A stretch of DNA of 64,000 nucleotides from Dyadobacter sp. CY356. Its GTDB lineage: Bacteria > Bacteroidota > Bacteroidia > Cytophagales > Spirosomataceae. The notes under the pieces are model-generated. The model saw only the letters and a program-made list of their open reading frames with translations, did not search any database and was not told where the DNA came from. This document shows positions 17,831 through 27,246 of the stretch, in pieces (position 1 is the first letter of the stretch; the number at the start of each line of letters is the position of its first letter). The DNA lies in contig NZ_JAJTSZ010000001.1 of NCBI RefSeq assembly GCF_021440195.1, forward strand, positions 1,054,001 to 1,118,000. The letters run 5' to 3'. Both the position numbers and the translations under genes were made by a program.

Positions 17831-18238
17831 ATGAAAGAGAAAGACATCAAAAAAACAGCAAGAATTATTCTGGGAGCAGGCCTGGTTTTTGCTGGAATCA
17901 GCCATCTCACCTTTGCCAGAAGAGATTTCCGTGCTCAGGTGCCAGACTTTGTTCCTCTGAAGAAAGACGATACTGTGGTTTATTCGGGCATCGCAGAAAT
18001 TGCACTGGGAGGTGCGCTAATCCTGGCAAATAAAAAACAGAAGGAAACAGTTGGGAAAGTTGCTGCTGCATTTTTCACCGCTGTTTTCCCCGGCAATATT
18101 GCGCAGTTTGTCAATAAAAGAAGTGCTTTCGGGTTGGATACAGACGGAAAGCGATTTGCAAGGTTATTTTTTCAGCCGGCTCTGGTTTATTGGGCACTAA
18201 AAAGTACCAGCAAAAAGAGCAAGGAAATTGTTAGTTAA
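17831..18238 (+). CDS. DoxX-like small membrane protein
   Basis: A 135-residue membrane protein; the start at 17831 is preferred because the upstream extension is not membrane-like. Four hydrophobic segments are visible (near residues 9-27, 48-65, 73-95 and 110-125), the usual layout of DoxX/YphA-type proteins. The element LTFARRDFRAQVPDFVP between segments 1 and 2 matches the part of this family that carries a conserved VP(D/P)FLP-like loop. Function is not well defined for the family; some members act in redox balance of the inner membrane. A strong hairpin follows the gene. Confidence 0.8.
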   Translation: MKEKDIKKTARIILGAGLVFAGISHLTFARRDFRAQVPDFVPLKKDDTVVYSGIAEIALGGALILANKKQKETVGKVAAAFFTAVFPGNIAQFVNKRSAFGLDTDGKRFARLFFQPALVYWALKSTSKKSKEIVS

Positions 18239-18266
18239 TCAGATATTAATAAGAAGGTCAATGCCG

Positions 18267-18304
18267 AAACCTGACATCTTTCAAAATCAAAAGATGTCAG
18301 GTTT
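18267..18304. terminator. Bidirectional hairpin terminator
   Basis: Perfect 15-base arms (18267-18281 and 18290-18304) around an 8-base loop, followed by a T-rich tail (attttta) on the plus strand. It lies between the converging DoxX-like and TPR genes. Confidence 0.8.
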
Positions 18305-18337
18305 ATTTTTATCTGAGCTGATTTCAAGATCAACAAA

Positions 18338-19600
18338 CTACTTCAATTTAAGCTCTTTCCGCACCTTTTCAAAATTGACATTTTTAATTCCTGACCTTTC
18401 AAATTCTTTGATATCCCGGGTCAGGCTTTCTTTAAATTTACGCTTATCCGGTAATTTCTCATTCTTATGAGCGCGGTAAATTTCCATTGCCTGGTCGTAT
18501 TGGCCGGTTAGCAAATAATAATTCCCAAGGTTTTTAAGCAGATATAAATCTTGCGGATCTTTGCCAAGTCCAAGGGTAATGTACTTTTTCGCTTCCTGAT
18601 ATTCCTGCTGGCAAAGCAAATTGAAGGCCAGGCCATTGTATACCTGCGGCGTTGTAATGCCCAATGAGATCAGTTCACTGTAAGATACCTGAAGTCCTGT
18701 CAAATCCTTTGTAATCTTCTGTCCTTCAATTAATTTAAATATTTCGTTAATCCTAACCTCTTTTTCTGACAAGCCATCTAATCCCATTTTCCGGGTACAG
18801 GTTCGGATATTGTCTCTGATAATTTTGTCTTTTTCAATATTGGAAAGACTCACATAGGATGAAGGCACATAGGCGGTCTTGATCTGATTTTTTGCACATT
18901 CACAAATCTTTTCACTGGCTGAATCTTTGATACTAAACTTCGAAAGACAGTCAGCATAGAGTGTTTCCAGGTTTTTTGCAGACCAGATTTCTCTGTATTC
19001 TTTACTTGAAATAATGGCAACTACGTCCAAAGAAACAGCTACACCTTCCGTCACACTTGGATTTCTTAAACAAATAGAAAGATCTTTTCGCACGATAGGT
19101 ATCTGAAAAACACCGTTCCGGCTATTTTGGGCTGTTCCTTCCTTGTAAAAAACGGGAACGTCATAACTATGCAACCCGACAAGATTCGTTTTCTCAAATT
19201 GTTTTTGTCCGTTGGCATCGGTAAGATAAATATCAACAGCTCCGCTTCCGGAAGGTTTAATAAGCTGCGCGACAACATTAGTGACCAATCCGGCTCCAAT
19301 CAGACTGAGCGCGCCATCCGAAATAAGCCGTGCGATCTGCATTTCCAGACCGGAACTTTGCACCCGCTGTTTCTCATTACTTGTTGTGACGGTAGCGAAG
19401 GAATAATACCAGGCTACTGTATTGGCCGGCAGTGTAACAGGAATTACCAGCCGGTTCTTTCCGCCAATCCGGGCTTTACTGTTCAGATAAATCGTTTGTC
19501 CTTTTATCAGGCTTTTTTCCTTTAAAACAGTGGTTGTTGACTGCGCTGATAAAGAATTGATATTGATCAATAAAAGAAAAAAAAGTAAGGTTTTATTCAT
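18338..19600 (-). CDS. Secreted TPR-containing protein of unknown function
   Basis: The start at 19600 gives a signal peptide (MNKTLLFFLLLININSLSAQ) and 420 residues. I do not recognise the N-terminal half (about 20-190), which is beta-rich and contains PVTLPANTVAWYYSFATVT. The middle has several cysteines (CLSKF, CECAKNQ, CTRKMG) that could form disulfides. The last third contains tetratricopeptide repeats (TPQVYNGLAFNLLCQQEYQEA, then LYLLKNLGNYYLLTGQYDQA; the repeat unit is about 34 residues). This suggests a periplasmic scaffold. It has its own gap on the 5-prime side and a shared terminator downstream. Confidence 0.75.
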   Translation of the reverse strand: MNKTLLFFLLLININSLSAQSTTTVLKEKSLIKGQTIYLNSKARIGGKNRLVIPVTLPANTVAWYYSFATVTTSNEKQRVQSSGLEMQIARLISDGALSLIGAGLVTNVVAQLIKPSGSGAVDIYLTDANGQKQFEKTNLVGLHSYDVPVFYKEGTAQNSRNGVFQIPIVRKDLSICLRNPSVTEGVAVSLDVVAIISSKEYREIWSAKNLETLYADCLSKFSIKDSASEKICECAKNQIKTAYVPSSYVSLSNIEKDKIIRDNIRTCTRKMGLDGLSEKEVRINEIFKLIEGQKITKDLTGLQVSYSELISLGITTPQVYNGLAFNLLCQQEYQEAKKYITLGLGKDPQDLYLLKNLGNYYLLTGQYDQAMEIYRAHKNEKLPDKRKFKESLTRDIKEFERSGIKNVNFEKVRKELKLK

Positions 19601-19726
19601 TTTTGTGACATAGAATGGTACCACAAAGTGAATCAATATTTTCCATTTTATCAGAAATTATTGCGTTTTGAACTGAAATAGTGGTGGTTAAATCAGTATT
19701 GCTAGGGTGTTAAGTTCTGTATATTT

Positions 19727-20308
19727 TCAAAATGGTACTACATCCCACTTCATGACACCACCATATGTGCCCGTTGCCATAACTTTCCCATCCGGCGAAA
19801 TAGCGATGATGTCCGGTGTTTCATTGCGTATTTTCAACGGATAATCTTTGAAGGCACCGCTGTTAAGATTCCAGACCCGGACTGCGCCAAAAATACCGGC
19901 AGCAATCCATTTTCCATCAGGCGAAAAATAAATCCGGCGGGCCGTATCATTCCGGATTTTGTTGGGATAATCAGTGAAATCAGTTGAATTAAGTTTCCAG
20001 ACCCTGACCGCTCCCCAAATACCAGCTGCGATCTGGGTGCCATCCGGCGAAAAACTTACATATACCGGCGTTTCGTTTCTTACTTTTGCAGGGTAATCTT
20101 TATAGGAGTCTGAGCTTAGATCCCAGACCCTGGCCGCGCCATAAACGCCGGCAGCAATCAGATTACCATCAGGAGAAAACATAACAGAAGTTGGCGTTTC
20201 ATTGATTACTTTACCAGGCAGTGATGGTTTTGTTGCTTGGCATGAAATCAATAAAATCAGGCTAAAAAAAGAAATCAGGCAGGAATTATAAAGATTTTTA
20301 GTTCTCAT
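19727..20308 (-). CDS. Lipoprotein with four near-identical WD40-like repeats
   Basis: Starting at 20308, 193 residues. The signal ends in LLISC (Cys23), a lipobox. The rest consists of four tandem repeats with an exact 42-residue period: the SPDG element recurs at residues 45, 87, 129 and 171. Each repeat carries IAAG, then GA(V/A)RVW, then DYP and RN(E/D)T. This is the strand pattern of WD40/YVTN-type propeller blades. Four blades are too few for a standard seven-blade propeller, so the protein may dimerise or form a small propeller. The high similarity between repeats points to recent internal duplication. The next gene upstream encodes a DUF6970 lipoprotein on the same strand, 72 bp away. 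Confidence 0.8.
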   Translation of the reverse strand: MRTKNLYNSCLISFFSLILLISCQATKPSLPGKVINETPTSVMFSPDGNLIAAGVYGAARVWDLSSDSYKDYPAKVRNETPVYVSFSPDGTQIAAGIWGAVRVWKLNSTDFTDYPNKIRNDTARRIYFSPDGKWIAAGIFGAVRVWNLNSGAFKDYPLKIRNETPDIIAISPDGKVMATGTYGGVMKWDVVPF

Positions 20309-20380
20309 ATCGAAACTTTGAACATGATTTTCCCTGATGACAACTGTAATTTTATCTACCCCCATCCCGGAAAGCAAAAT

Positions 20381-20731
20381 CTACTTTCTGTCATCACTCC
20401 AGACCAGTTTTTCATTAGAAATGTTCTTTCTGAAATCCGGACATCTGCCATCTCCGCCTCCGGTTATTCCACCATCCGGGCTGCAAAGCAGATTGCAGTT
20501 TTCATCCAGTAGCTCACTAAATGCATCACAGCAGCTTGGCGGAATGTAATAAACAGTTGACCCATTATAGGTCATACTGAAAACCTTGGCCGGAGGATTT
20601 CGTACGGTTTCTTTTTTAATTGTATTAATTCTTTCCACGATACAGTCCGGTGCATTGATCTTTTCAACTTCTTTGTTTTCGCAGCCGGTAACGCAGAAAG
20701 TAAATAGAATGATAGAGAGAATATTTTTCAT
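20381..20731 (-). CDS. DUF6970-type small lipoprotein
   Basis: Starting at 20731, 116 residues. The signal peptide ends in CVTGC (Cys17 as the lipidation site). The mature part contains cysteines in a conserved arrangement: CIVERI, a YNGSTVYYIPPSCCDAF element, NCNLLCSPDGGITGGGDG and CPDF. This matches the DUF6970 pattern as I know it from Bacteroidota. The paired cysteines suggest disulfides in the periplasm. No function is established. It may be co-transcribed with the WD40-like lipoprotein downstream. Confidence 0.8.
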   Translation of the reverse strand: MKNILSIILFTFCVTGCENKEVEKINAPDCIVERINTIKKETVRNPPAKVFSMTYNGSTVYYIPPSCCDAFSELLDENCNLLCSPDGGITGGGDGRCPDFRKNISNEKLVWSDDRK

Positions 20732-21065
20732 GGGCCGGTAATTTAGACAAATCAAATTTACAATATAATTTTAATGTAATCGGATTGACCGGTTTAATCG
20801 ATTACTTTCTTACCTTACGATGCGTATACACATAATAGCCACAACTTTCAGGAATACGTTGCAGTTCATTTTCATCCTGAATCCGGTTTTTTTTTAATTT
20901 TGTTAAAAGATCTATTGAACCTTTGGCATAATTTTAGTCGCATTATCAGCCGTCTAATAGAAGTACTCGCATGTTAAATTCTTATTATCAGAATATTATT
21001 TCCTAATTACCGATATAGGTAAAATATTATCACTACCATATTGGTGTCACTTACCTCCTAAACCT
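20732..21065. other. Divergent intergenic region, 334 bp
   Basis: No gene seen. This region separates the DUF6970 lipoprotein (minus strand) from the CheB/CheR hybrid (plus strand) and should hold both promoters. I found no perfect -7 box. Confidence 0.5.
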
Positions 21066-24000
21066 ATGTTTGCAGCAGAACCGCATCACATCATTGCAAT
21101 TGGCGCATCGGCTGGTGGCCTTGATGAGCTCAATACATTTTTTGACCATACTCCTTCTGACGGCATATCTTACGTAATTGTCCAGCATTTATCTGCCGAA
21201 TTTAAAAGTCACATGGTTGCACTGCTTACCAGGCATAGCAAACTGGTGGTGCAGGAAGCAGAAGATGGCATGTCCATTTTAGGAAATCAGGTATATATCA
21301 TCCCAAATGACAAATTTATGACCGTTCGCGGCCATAGTTTGTACCTGACAGACAAAACCGATGACCGCGGCCCCCATATGACGATCAATACTTTCTTCAG
21401 TTCACTGGCAGCGGAATATGGTCCAAAAGCAATTGCCGTTGTGCTATCAGGGCTTGGATCTGACGGTACGGATGGGGTGAAAGCTATAAAAAAAGCAGGT
21501 GGACTTGTAATTGTGAGGGAACCTGAGGGGACAGAATTTCAAAGTATGCCTGCTAATGCGATAGCCACCGGTATGGTTGACTTTATCATCGAGCCGGAAG
21601 CGATGCCCGGTGTAATTGAAGACTATGTATTGCGTGAGCTTGAATTGCAGGCATCGGGTGTGGATGATGAAAAACATGTCGCAGAAATTATTGAACTCAT
21701 TAATACGGAATTACCACTTGATTTTTCTGATTACAAACATTCTACTATTTTAAGAAGAATAAAAAGAAGGGTAGCATCCAATAACTTTGGTGAGTTAGGA
21801 AGTTACGTTCAATTTATCAAAGCCAATCCGGGGGAACTGGAAATTTTGGCGAAGGACTTTCTGATTAGTGTAACAGGTTTTTTCCGGGATACCGAATCGT
21901 TTAAGTTTATTGAATTTAATGTAATTCCTGAAATTATTGAAAGGCTCGCCCCACAGCAGGAAATCAGAATGTGGGTAACCGGATGCGCCACTGGCGAAGA
22001 GGCCTATTCGATGGCGATGCTTATCAGTGAACAACTGGGAGATAAGATCAAGGAGCATGTTGTGAAGATTTTTGCAACTGATATTGATAGTGCGGCACTG
22101 CTGCATGCCGGGAAAGGTATATACAAAAGGGCTGTCCTGTCAAATATGTCAGAGCAGCGTATGAGCAGATTTTTCCAGCAGGAAGGTGAAGATTTCAAGG
22201 TCAAGCCGGCCTTGCGTAAAATGGTTATTTTTGCCCAGCATGATCTGGTAAAAAATCCGCCTTACTGCAATATGCATTTCATAAGCTGCCGGAATGTTTT
22301 GATCTATATGACACCGGCGTTGCAAAAGAAGATTTATCTGATGCTTCTTTTTGGTCTCAGATCAAATGGGTACCTTTTTTTAGGTTCGAGCGAAAACCCT
22401 TTGCCGATCATGCAAAGCCTCAGAGTGATCAGTAAAAAATTTAAAGTTTATAAAAACGAGGGAGCCAACCACCAGGTGAGGTTTGAATCATTTTCACTTC
22501 CCGAAGTCTCCTATAAAAAACATATCGATACACCCCATCCAAAAGAACAAAATTATAAAGTTCCGGACCGGACACTCGGCGATGCGGTCAATGAGACCTT
22601 GATGAAAGATCTGGGTCAGCTGGTGATCTGCATTGACCAGAACGAACGGATACTGAAATTTTATGGAGACACAACAAAATTTCTGTTGCAGAAGATCATG
22701 ACGACAGAATTTACGGAGCTGCTTCCAGGCCCGTTGTTGGTTGCTTACAATGCAATTATCGGTAATGTTGTGCAAAATGGTGAAGCGTCTTCGGTGACGG
22801 GTATTAAAATAAAACAAGGGGACCAGATCGTAGACGTCACATTATCTGTTACTCCGATGATCTACAAGGGCCGGACTAATGGTTTTTTAGTGGTGCGTAT
22901 TTACGAGGAAGGTTTAACGGAAATCTCATCAAACAGTGAGCTCATTTTTGATGAGGGGGTTTATTTAAACCAATATACCCAAAATCTGGAACAGGAGGTG
23001 AAGGATCTCAAAGAAAAACTCATGGCCTCGAATGAGAAATTGTATTCGCTGGACGAAAACATGCAGTCATTTAACGAAGAACTTCTTTCAGCAAACGAAG
23101 AGATGCAGAGTACCAGTGAAGAAATGCAGTCAATAAATGAAGAACTTCATACGATCAATTCTGATTATCAGCTAAAAAATAAAGAGCTTTTGGAGCTCAA
23201 CGACGATCTGAATAATTATTTCAGAAGTAACGTAAACGGCCAGCTCTTTCTTGATGACCAGCTGCGTCTGATAAAATTTTCACCAGGTGCGGTAAAATTG
23301 ATAAACCTGCTTGATAGCGATATTGGCCGCGCACTCAGCAGCATCTCAACAAATTTTAAAGTTGAAACAATTATTGAAGATATCAACCAGGTTTTAACCA
23401 CTGAGGAGCTTATCACCAAAGAAATTCAGACCAAGGATGGCAGATGGTACCAGGTTATGACCATGCCCTATGTTAGACAGATTGATAATAAGACCTCGGG
23501 AGCTATCATTACTTTCAATGATATTACCAAACTTAAAACCATTCAGGAACAACTCGACAAAAAAAATGAAGTCCTGACACGTATCAATGCCGACCTTGAC
23601 AATTTTGTTCACACCGCTTCCCATGATTTGCTTGACCCTTTAAACAGCATAGAAGGAACCCTATCGCTGATTACTTCGATCGATACGAGTGATCCTGAAA
23701 TAAAAGAAGTGTTACCGATCATTAGCGGTTCGGTAAAAAAATTCCGTTCGCTGATCAGTGAAATTGCCGTTGTTGCTAAAATTGAAAACAACGCGCTGGA
23801 AACAGAAGCTGTCGATCTGGATGAGCTATTGGATAATATTGAGTGGAGCCTGAGTGAGCGGATAAAGTCCAGCGGGGCGATAATAAAACGGGATGTGCAG
23901 GTGAAAAATGTAGTTTTTTCAAAAAAGAACCTGCGTAGTATATTGTATAATCTTATTTCTAACGGAATAAAATACCGGTCTGAGAAAATGCCGGTTATTG

Positions 24001-24242
24001 ATGTACGGATTTTTGAAGAAGAAAATCATACTTTACTTTCTGTTCAGGACAATGGAAAAGGGATTGAAAAGCGCCATCTGGAAACCATTTTTGATAAATA
24101 TACCAGGCTGCAAACGGATGGGGATGGCTTTGGTATAGGACTATATCTGACCAGTAAAATAGTCCATGCTTCCGGTGGCAGGATTGAAGTTGAAAGTGAG
24201 CCGGGCAAGGGCAGTAAGTTCACAATATTCCTGAATAAATAA
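21066..24242 (+). CDS. CheB-CheR-PAS-histidine kinase hybrid
   Basis: A 1058-residue signalling fusion. CheB methylesterase domain (about 5-190) with the full triad S15 (GASAGG), H41 (VQHLS) and D133 (LGSDGTDG). CheR methyltransferase domain (about 200-470) with the SAM-binding element TGCATGEEAYS near 304 and the CRNVLIYM motif. A long coiled coil (about 640-715, repeated NEEL/SANEEMQS units), a PAS-like domain (about 720-830), then a histidine kinase with H853 (ASHDLLDPL), N box (LYNLISNGIKYRS) and glycine boxes (DNGKGIEK, GFGIGLYL, GKGSKF). No transmembrane segments, so it is cytoplasmic. There is no CheA, CheW or receptor gene nearby, so its targets are unlikely to be an ordinary chemotaxis array encoded here. 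The next CheB gene starts 1 bp after its stop. Confidence 0.93.
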   Translation: MFAAEPHHIIAIGASAGGLDELNTFFDHTPSDGISYVIVQHLSAEFKSHMVALLTRHSKLVVQEAEDGMSILGNQVYIIPNDKFMTVRGHSLYLTDKTDDRGPHMTINTFFSSLAAEYGPKAIAVVLSGLGSDGTDGVKAIKKAGGLVIVREPEGTEFQSMPANAIATGMVDFIIEPEAMPGVIEDYVLRELELQASGVDDEKHVAEIIELINTELPLDFSDYKHSTILRRIKRRVASNNFGELGSYVQFIKANPGELEILAKDFLISVTGFFRDTESFKFIEFNVIPEIIERLAPQQEIRMWVTGCATGEEAYSMAMLISEQLGDKIKEHVVKIFATDIDSAALLHAGKGIYKRAVLSNMSEQRMSRFFQQEGEDFKVKPALRKMVIFAQHDLVKNPPYCNMHFISCRNVLIYMTPALQKKIYLMLLFGLRSNGYLFLGSSENPLPIMQSLRVISKKFKVYKNEGANHQVRFESFSLPEVSYKKHIDTPHPKEQNYKVPDRTLGDAVNETLMKDLGQLVICIDQNERILKFYGDTTKFLLQKIMTTEFTELLPGPLLVAYNAIIGNVVQNGEASSVTGIKIKQGDQIVDVTLSVTPMIYKGRTNGFLVVRIYEEGLTEISSNSELIFDEGVYLNQYTQNLEQEVKDLKEKLMASNEKLYSLDENMQSFNEELLSANEEMQSTSEEMQSINEELHTINSDYQLKNKELLELNDDLNNYFRSNVNGQLFLDDQLRLIKFSPGAVKLINLLDSDIGRALSSISTNFKVETIIEDINQVLTTEELITKEIQTKDGRWYQVMTMPYVRQIDNKTSGAIITFNDITKLKTIQEQLDKKNEVLTRINADLDNFVHTASHDLLDPLNSIEGTLSLITSIDTSDPEIKEVLPIISGSVKKFRSLISEIAVVAKIENNALETEAVDLDELLDNIEWSLSERIKSSGAIIKRDVQVKNVVFSKKNLRSILYNLISNGIKYRSEKMPVIDVRIFEEENHTLLSVQDNGKGIEKRHLETIFDKYTRLQTDGDGFGIGLYLTSKIVHASGGRIEVESEPGKGSKFTIFLNK

Positions 24243-24243
24243 T

Positions 24244-25257
24244 ATGGCTAATCGCCCCAGGTTTTTAGTAGTAATAGGTGCGTCGGCTGGTGGATTAAAT
24301 GCACTCGTGGAAATGGTCCGGACACTGCCGGTTGAACTGGATGCCGCTTTTTGTATCGTCCTTCATTTGTCGCGCAAAGGAATTGGTGATTTTGTTGTGC
24401 ATCGCCTGGGAAAGGTAACTTCCCTAAATTGCAGTATGGCCGTTAATGGTGCCGACCTTGAAAAGGGGCATATTTATGTTGCGCCTCCTAATCAGCATTT
24501 ACTGGTTAAAGAAGGAAAAATCTTATTAGGGTCAGGCCCTCAGGAGAATCGTTTCAGGCCATCAATTGATGTGCTTTTCCGTTCCGCGGCTGTGGCATAT
24601 ACCTCAAATGCTATTGGTATTATATTGAGCGGGATGCTTGATGATGGTACGTCTGGTATGTGGGCCATTAAAAGAAGTGGTGGCATTTGTATTGTTCAGG
24701 ATCCGAATCAGGCTGAATATCCCGACATGCCGCTTTCAGTGATAAACAACATGGAAGTTGACCACGTTAGTGAACTTAGTGATATTGGAGAACTTCTTAG
24801 TCATATAGGAAGTCAGGACCGCAAGTTGGAAATATCTGCTCCTCAGGAGGTTATTCTCGAATCACAGATCGCTGAGAAAACTGCTGTGGGCATAGATGCT
24901 GTGGAACAAATTGCAGATAAAAGTGTCTTTGCCTGCCCGGATTGTGGCGGCAATCTCTGGAAAGTAAAGGGCGATATCATTAACCGGTACCGATGTCACA
25001 TCGGCCATGCCTACACAGAGCGCGACCTTGTGGTCAAGCAGGCAGAAACGGCCAGTTCAACCTTGTGGGTAGCCCTCAGGATGATGGAAGAACGTAAACA
25101 TTTGCTGCGTAAACTGGAAGTTGACTATGCCAGTAAAGGTTACAATTCATTATCTCAGGATCATCTTGAGAGAAAAGATGAAATGCAGCGGCATATTGAT
25201 ACCCTTAAAAATATGCTTTCGGATTTGCAAAGCCAGGAAACGGCTGTTCCCTATTAA
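24244..25257 (+). CDS. Stand-alone CheB-type methylesterase with zinc-ribbon tail
   Basis: 337 residues. The CheB catalytic domain (about 5-185) has S14 (GASAGG), H41 (VLHLS) and D134 (MLDDGTSG). It lacks the N-terminal receiver domain of classical CheB. The C-terminal part (about 225-260) has four potential metal ligands in CPDCGG and RCHIGHAY, which reads as a zinc ribbon, followed by a helical region (LWVALRMMEERKHLLRKL) often found with it. The gene starts immediately after the hybrid kinase, so the two should be co-translated. It probably demethylates or deamidates a partner outside the standard chemotaxis pathway. Confidence 0.9.
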   Translation: MANRPRFLVVIGASAGGLNALVEMVRTLPVELDAAFCIVLHLSRKGIGDFVVHRLGKVTSLNCSMAVNGADLEKGHIYVAPPNQHLLVKEGKILLGSGPQENRFRPSIDVLFRSAAVAYTSNAIGIILSGMLDDGTSGMWAIKRSGGICIVQDPNQAEYPDMPLSVINNMEVDHVSELSDIGELLSHIGSQDRKLEISAPQEVILESQIAEKTAVGIDAVEQIADKSVFACPDCGGNLWKVKGDIINRYRCHIGHAYTERDLVVKQAETASSTLWVALRMMEERKHLLRKLEVDYASKGYNSLSQDHLERKDEMQRHIDTLKNMLSDLQSQETAVPY

Positions 25258-25328
25258 GTTTATCTACACAATCTGTTTTTGCTTTTCAGATTAGGAATAA
25301 TTCATTTGCCCGGATCGGGTTACCAGAT

Positions 25329-25544
25329 CTATGCATATGAGTTATTTTCCAGCCATTGTTTAAATTCCATAATTCGTAAATAGGCACTTGTTTTTTGATA
25401 GGTCTGCGGTTCTCTGGTGATGATCGCCATTTGAGCCGCAACAAAAACATCAGACTCTTCAATAGTGGCAAATCCGTTAATTTTGACTGGTTTTTCCGGC
25501 AGCTTCACAGTTGCAAAGTAATCTTCAAGTTCTTGGATGCTCAT
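25329..25544 (-). CDS. DUF6965-type small protein
   Basis: A 71-residue acidic-to-neutral protein without signal peptide. The start MSIQELEDYFATVKLPEKP and the ending YQKTSAYLRIMEFKQWLE match a small Bacteroidota family I associate with DUF6965. It is all-helical in appearance. No function is known. It lies alone on the minus strand, converging with the CheB gene. Confidence 0.65.
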   Translation of the reverse strand: MSIQELEDYFATVKLPEKPVKINGFATIEESDVFVAAQMAIITREPQTYQKTSAYLRIMEFKQWLENNSYA

Positions 25545-25781
25545 CGTATCGGAAGTAAATTTTGGTTTGCTAATATAAAATCAGTCTTACGGGGCAACGC
25601 AGCTGAGGCTGTTTAAAGTTTCATTATTTCCTTTATATTGTAGTAATAATTCCGCAAAGCTGTTAATGATTTGTGTGCTGTTTGACCTGATCTGCGCATA
25701 ATTAGCTGCAATTTGGCACAGGCAAAACGGGCATGATTTTATTTAAGATCCGGTTATTCATCAACATAATTAAAAAGTATA

Positions 25782-25970
25782 ATGGAATCAAGAAATAACA
25801 TCAGCCATACCGCAAACCGTGATTCAGTAAATTTTCTGAATCAGTCATTTGAAAATACCAATCCGTTTAATAGTCCTTCGAAAACCACAAACCAGCCATC
25901 ACATCCGGTCGCAAAAGCAGGGAAAAGGCCACGCATCATGCGGCCGTTGTATTCGGCAAGATTGTCGTGA
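25782..25970 (+). CDS. Small hypothetical protein, 62 aa
   Basis: A 62-residue frame beginning with ATG. The N-terminal two thirds are Asn/Ser-rich and probably disordered; the C-terminus is basic (KAGKRPRIMRPLYSARLS). I recognise no family. What supports it as a real gene is a terminator-like hairpin 31 bp after its stop codon, on the same strand, with nothing else there for it to serve. Confidence 0.45.
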   Translation: MESRNNISHTANRDSVNFLNQSFENTNPFNSPSKTTNQPSHPVAKAGKRPRIMRPLYSARLS

Positions 25971-26001
25971 ACTGTTCTTTCTACAATGATCGAAAAATAA
26001 T

Positions 26002-26037
26002 AAGCAATCCTTCGCCGATATGAGCTGGGGATTGCTT
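26002..26037 (+). terminator. Hairpin terminator after the 62-aa gene
   Basis: Nine-base perfect arms (26002-26010 and 26029-26037) followed by gtttgttttt on the plus strand. Confidence 0.65.
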
Positions 26038-26105
26038 GTTTGTTTTTAGGATCTTAATTTTATCAGCTTTTTCCAGTAAGTGATTTGTGATCATTGATCA
26101 ACCTT

Positions 26106-26729
26106 TTACAAAGTATAGCCCAGTTTAAGCGTCATATAGTCCCGGTTATAATATACCTTTTCATCAATCAAATTCATCTCAAACGAAATTGAAAATGAAT
26201 GAAGGTTTACCCCAATCCTGGGAGAAACCCCAAAACGCGTTCCCAGATTTTCTCTCCGGGCGGCCACAGTCTCAGAGCCCGGAAGTTGACCTGCTGGAAG
26301 CTGGCCATAACCAAGGCGGTAGAATCCAGCTCCGATACCGATAAATGGTGCGGATTTATGGTTCCAGAGTTTTATGATATCTGCGGTAGCCGACAATGAG
26401 CCAATCGGGTCTGCTTTGATTCTGCCCACTTCACTGACATAAGAATTCATAAAAGTATACTCTCCGCGAAGCCCGACAGCGATATAGTTGGTCAGCCGGT
26501 AGGAAGGTTCAGCGGATATTGACAGCACTGATGTATTAAGAAAAGTTGCTTTGGTTCGGTAGGTTGATCCCACACCAGCACTGATTTTAAGATTCCATCG
26601 GTCTCTGTATTGCAGAAAGTCCGGAGAACTTTGATCATAGGTTAAAGGGCGGAGTATTTCTGTATTATTCTGCGCCTTAGTGGCCTGAAATATAAAAAAC
26701 GCGGATAGCGTAAACAAAAACTTTTTCAT
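26106..26729 (-). CDS. Outer-membrane beta-barrel protein
   Basis: 207 residues. A signal peptide (MKKFLFTLSAFFIFQATKAQ) precedes alternating hydrophobic/polar strands typical of an eight-stranded barrel: NLKISAGVGSTY, YIAVGLRGEYTF, FIGIGAGFYRLG, GVSPRIGVNLHSFSISFEMN and the last strand MTLKLGYTL. This matches the OmpA-like/OMP_b-brl fold without a peptidoglycan-binding domain. The role is probably structural or in adhesion; it is not assignable further. It is a single-gene unit. Confidence 0.8.
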   Translation of the reverse strand: MKKFLFTLSAFFIFQATKAQNNTEILRPLTYDQSSPDFLQYRDRWNLKISAGVGSTYRTKATFLNTSVLSISAEPSYRLTNYIAVGLRGEYTFMNSYVSEVGRIKADPIGSLSATADIIKLWNHKSAPFIGIGAGFYRLGYGQLPAGQLPGSETVAARRENLGTRFGVSPRIGVNLHSFSISFEMNLIDEKVYYNRDYMTLKLGYTL

Positions 26730-27246
26730 TAATTAGCTGAGTTAACTTGACTTGATTTGGGAAGTTTTTCTGAAAGGGGCAGGGAGAATTTGCGTTTACA
26801 AAAAAATGTATGCCAGATCAACCATTGGTTACAATTAGATTGATTAGAAAACTGATGGCTACCGGAAAAATGCAATTAGTCCTATTTCCATGCTGATTAT
26901 CTGCAAATGAAAAGGGGACTGACTGAGGAAAGATTTGAGCAAAATATATAAAACAAGTCGGGTTTAATGAGATTTATAAGCTTACACTTTCACAGAATTT
27001 TATCATATCAGATAACAAATCCAACAAAAATTGTCGTAAGATCTGGTTGGGAATAAATTCTCTGCGTCGCGTTAATTTGTTGAAAAATGCAACACTTTAA
27101 GCTAAAAGATGTTTTCCCTTGGTATCTATTTTACCTCAACTCTAAGGTAGTTTTTGGATTTATTTTGAAGAAAAATGGTTGTAACTGATAACAGCACATG
27201 TATTATGAAAATCAAGTGATTTCATTGCCTGTTATGTTGGTATCGA
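26730..27246. other. Divergent intergenic region, 517 bp
   Basis: No gene, RNA or repeat that I can support. It separates the barrel gene from the AsmA-like gene and should hold both promoters. Confidence 0.5.
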
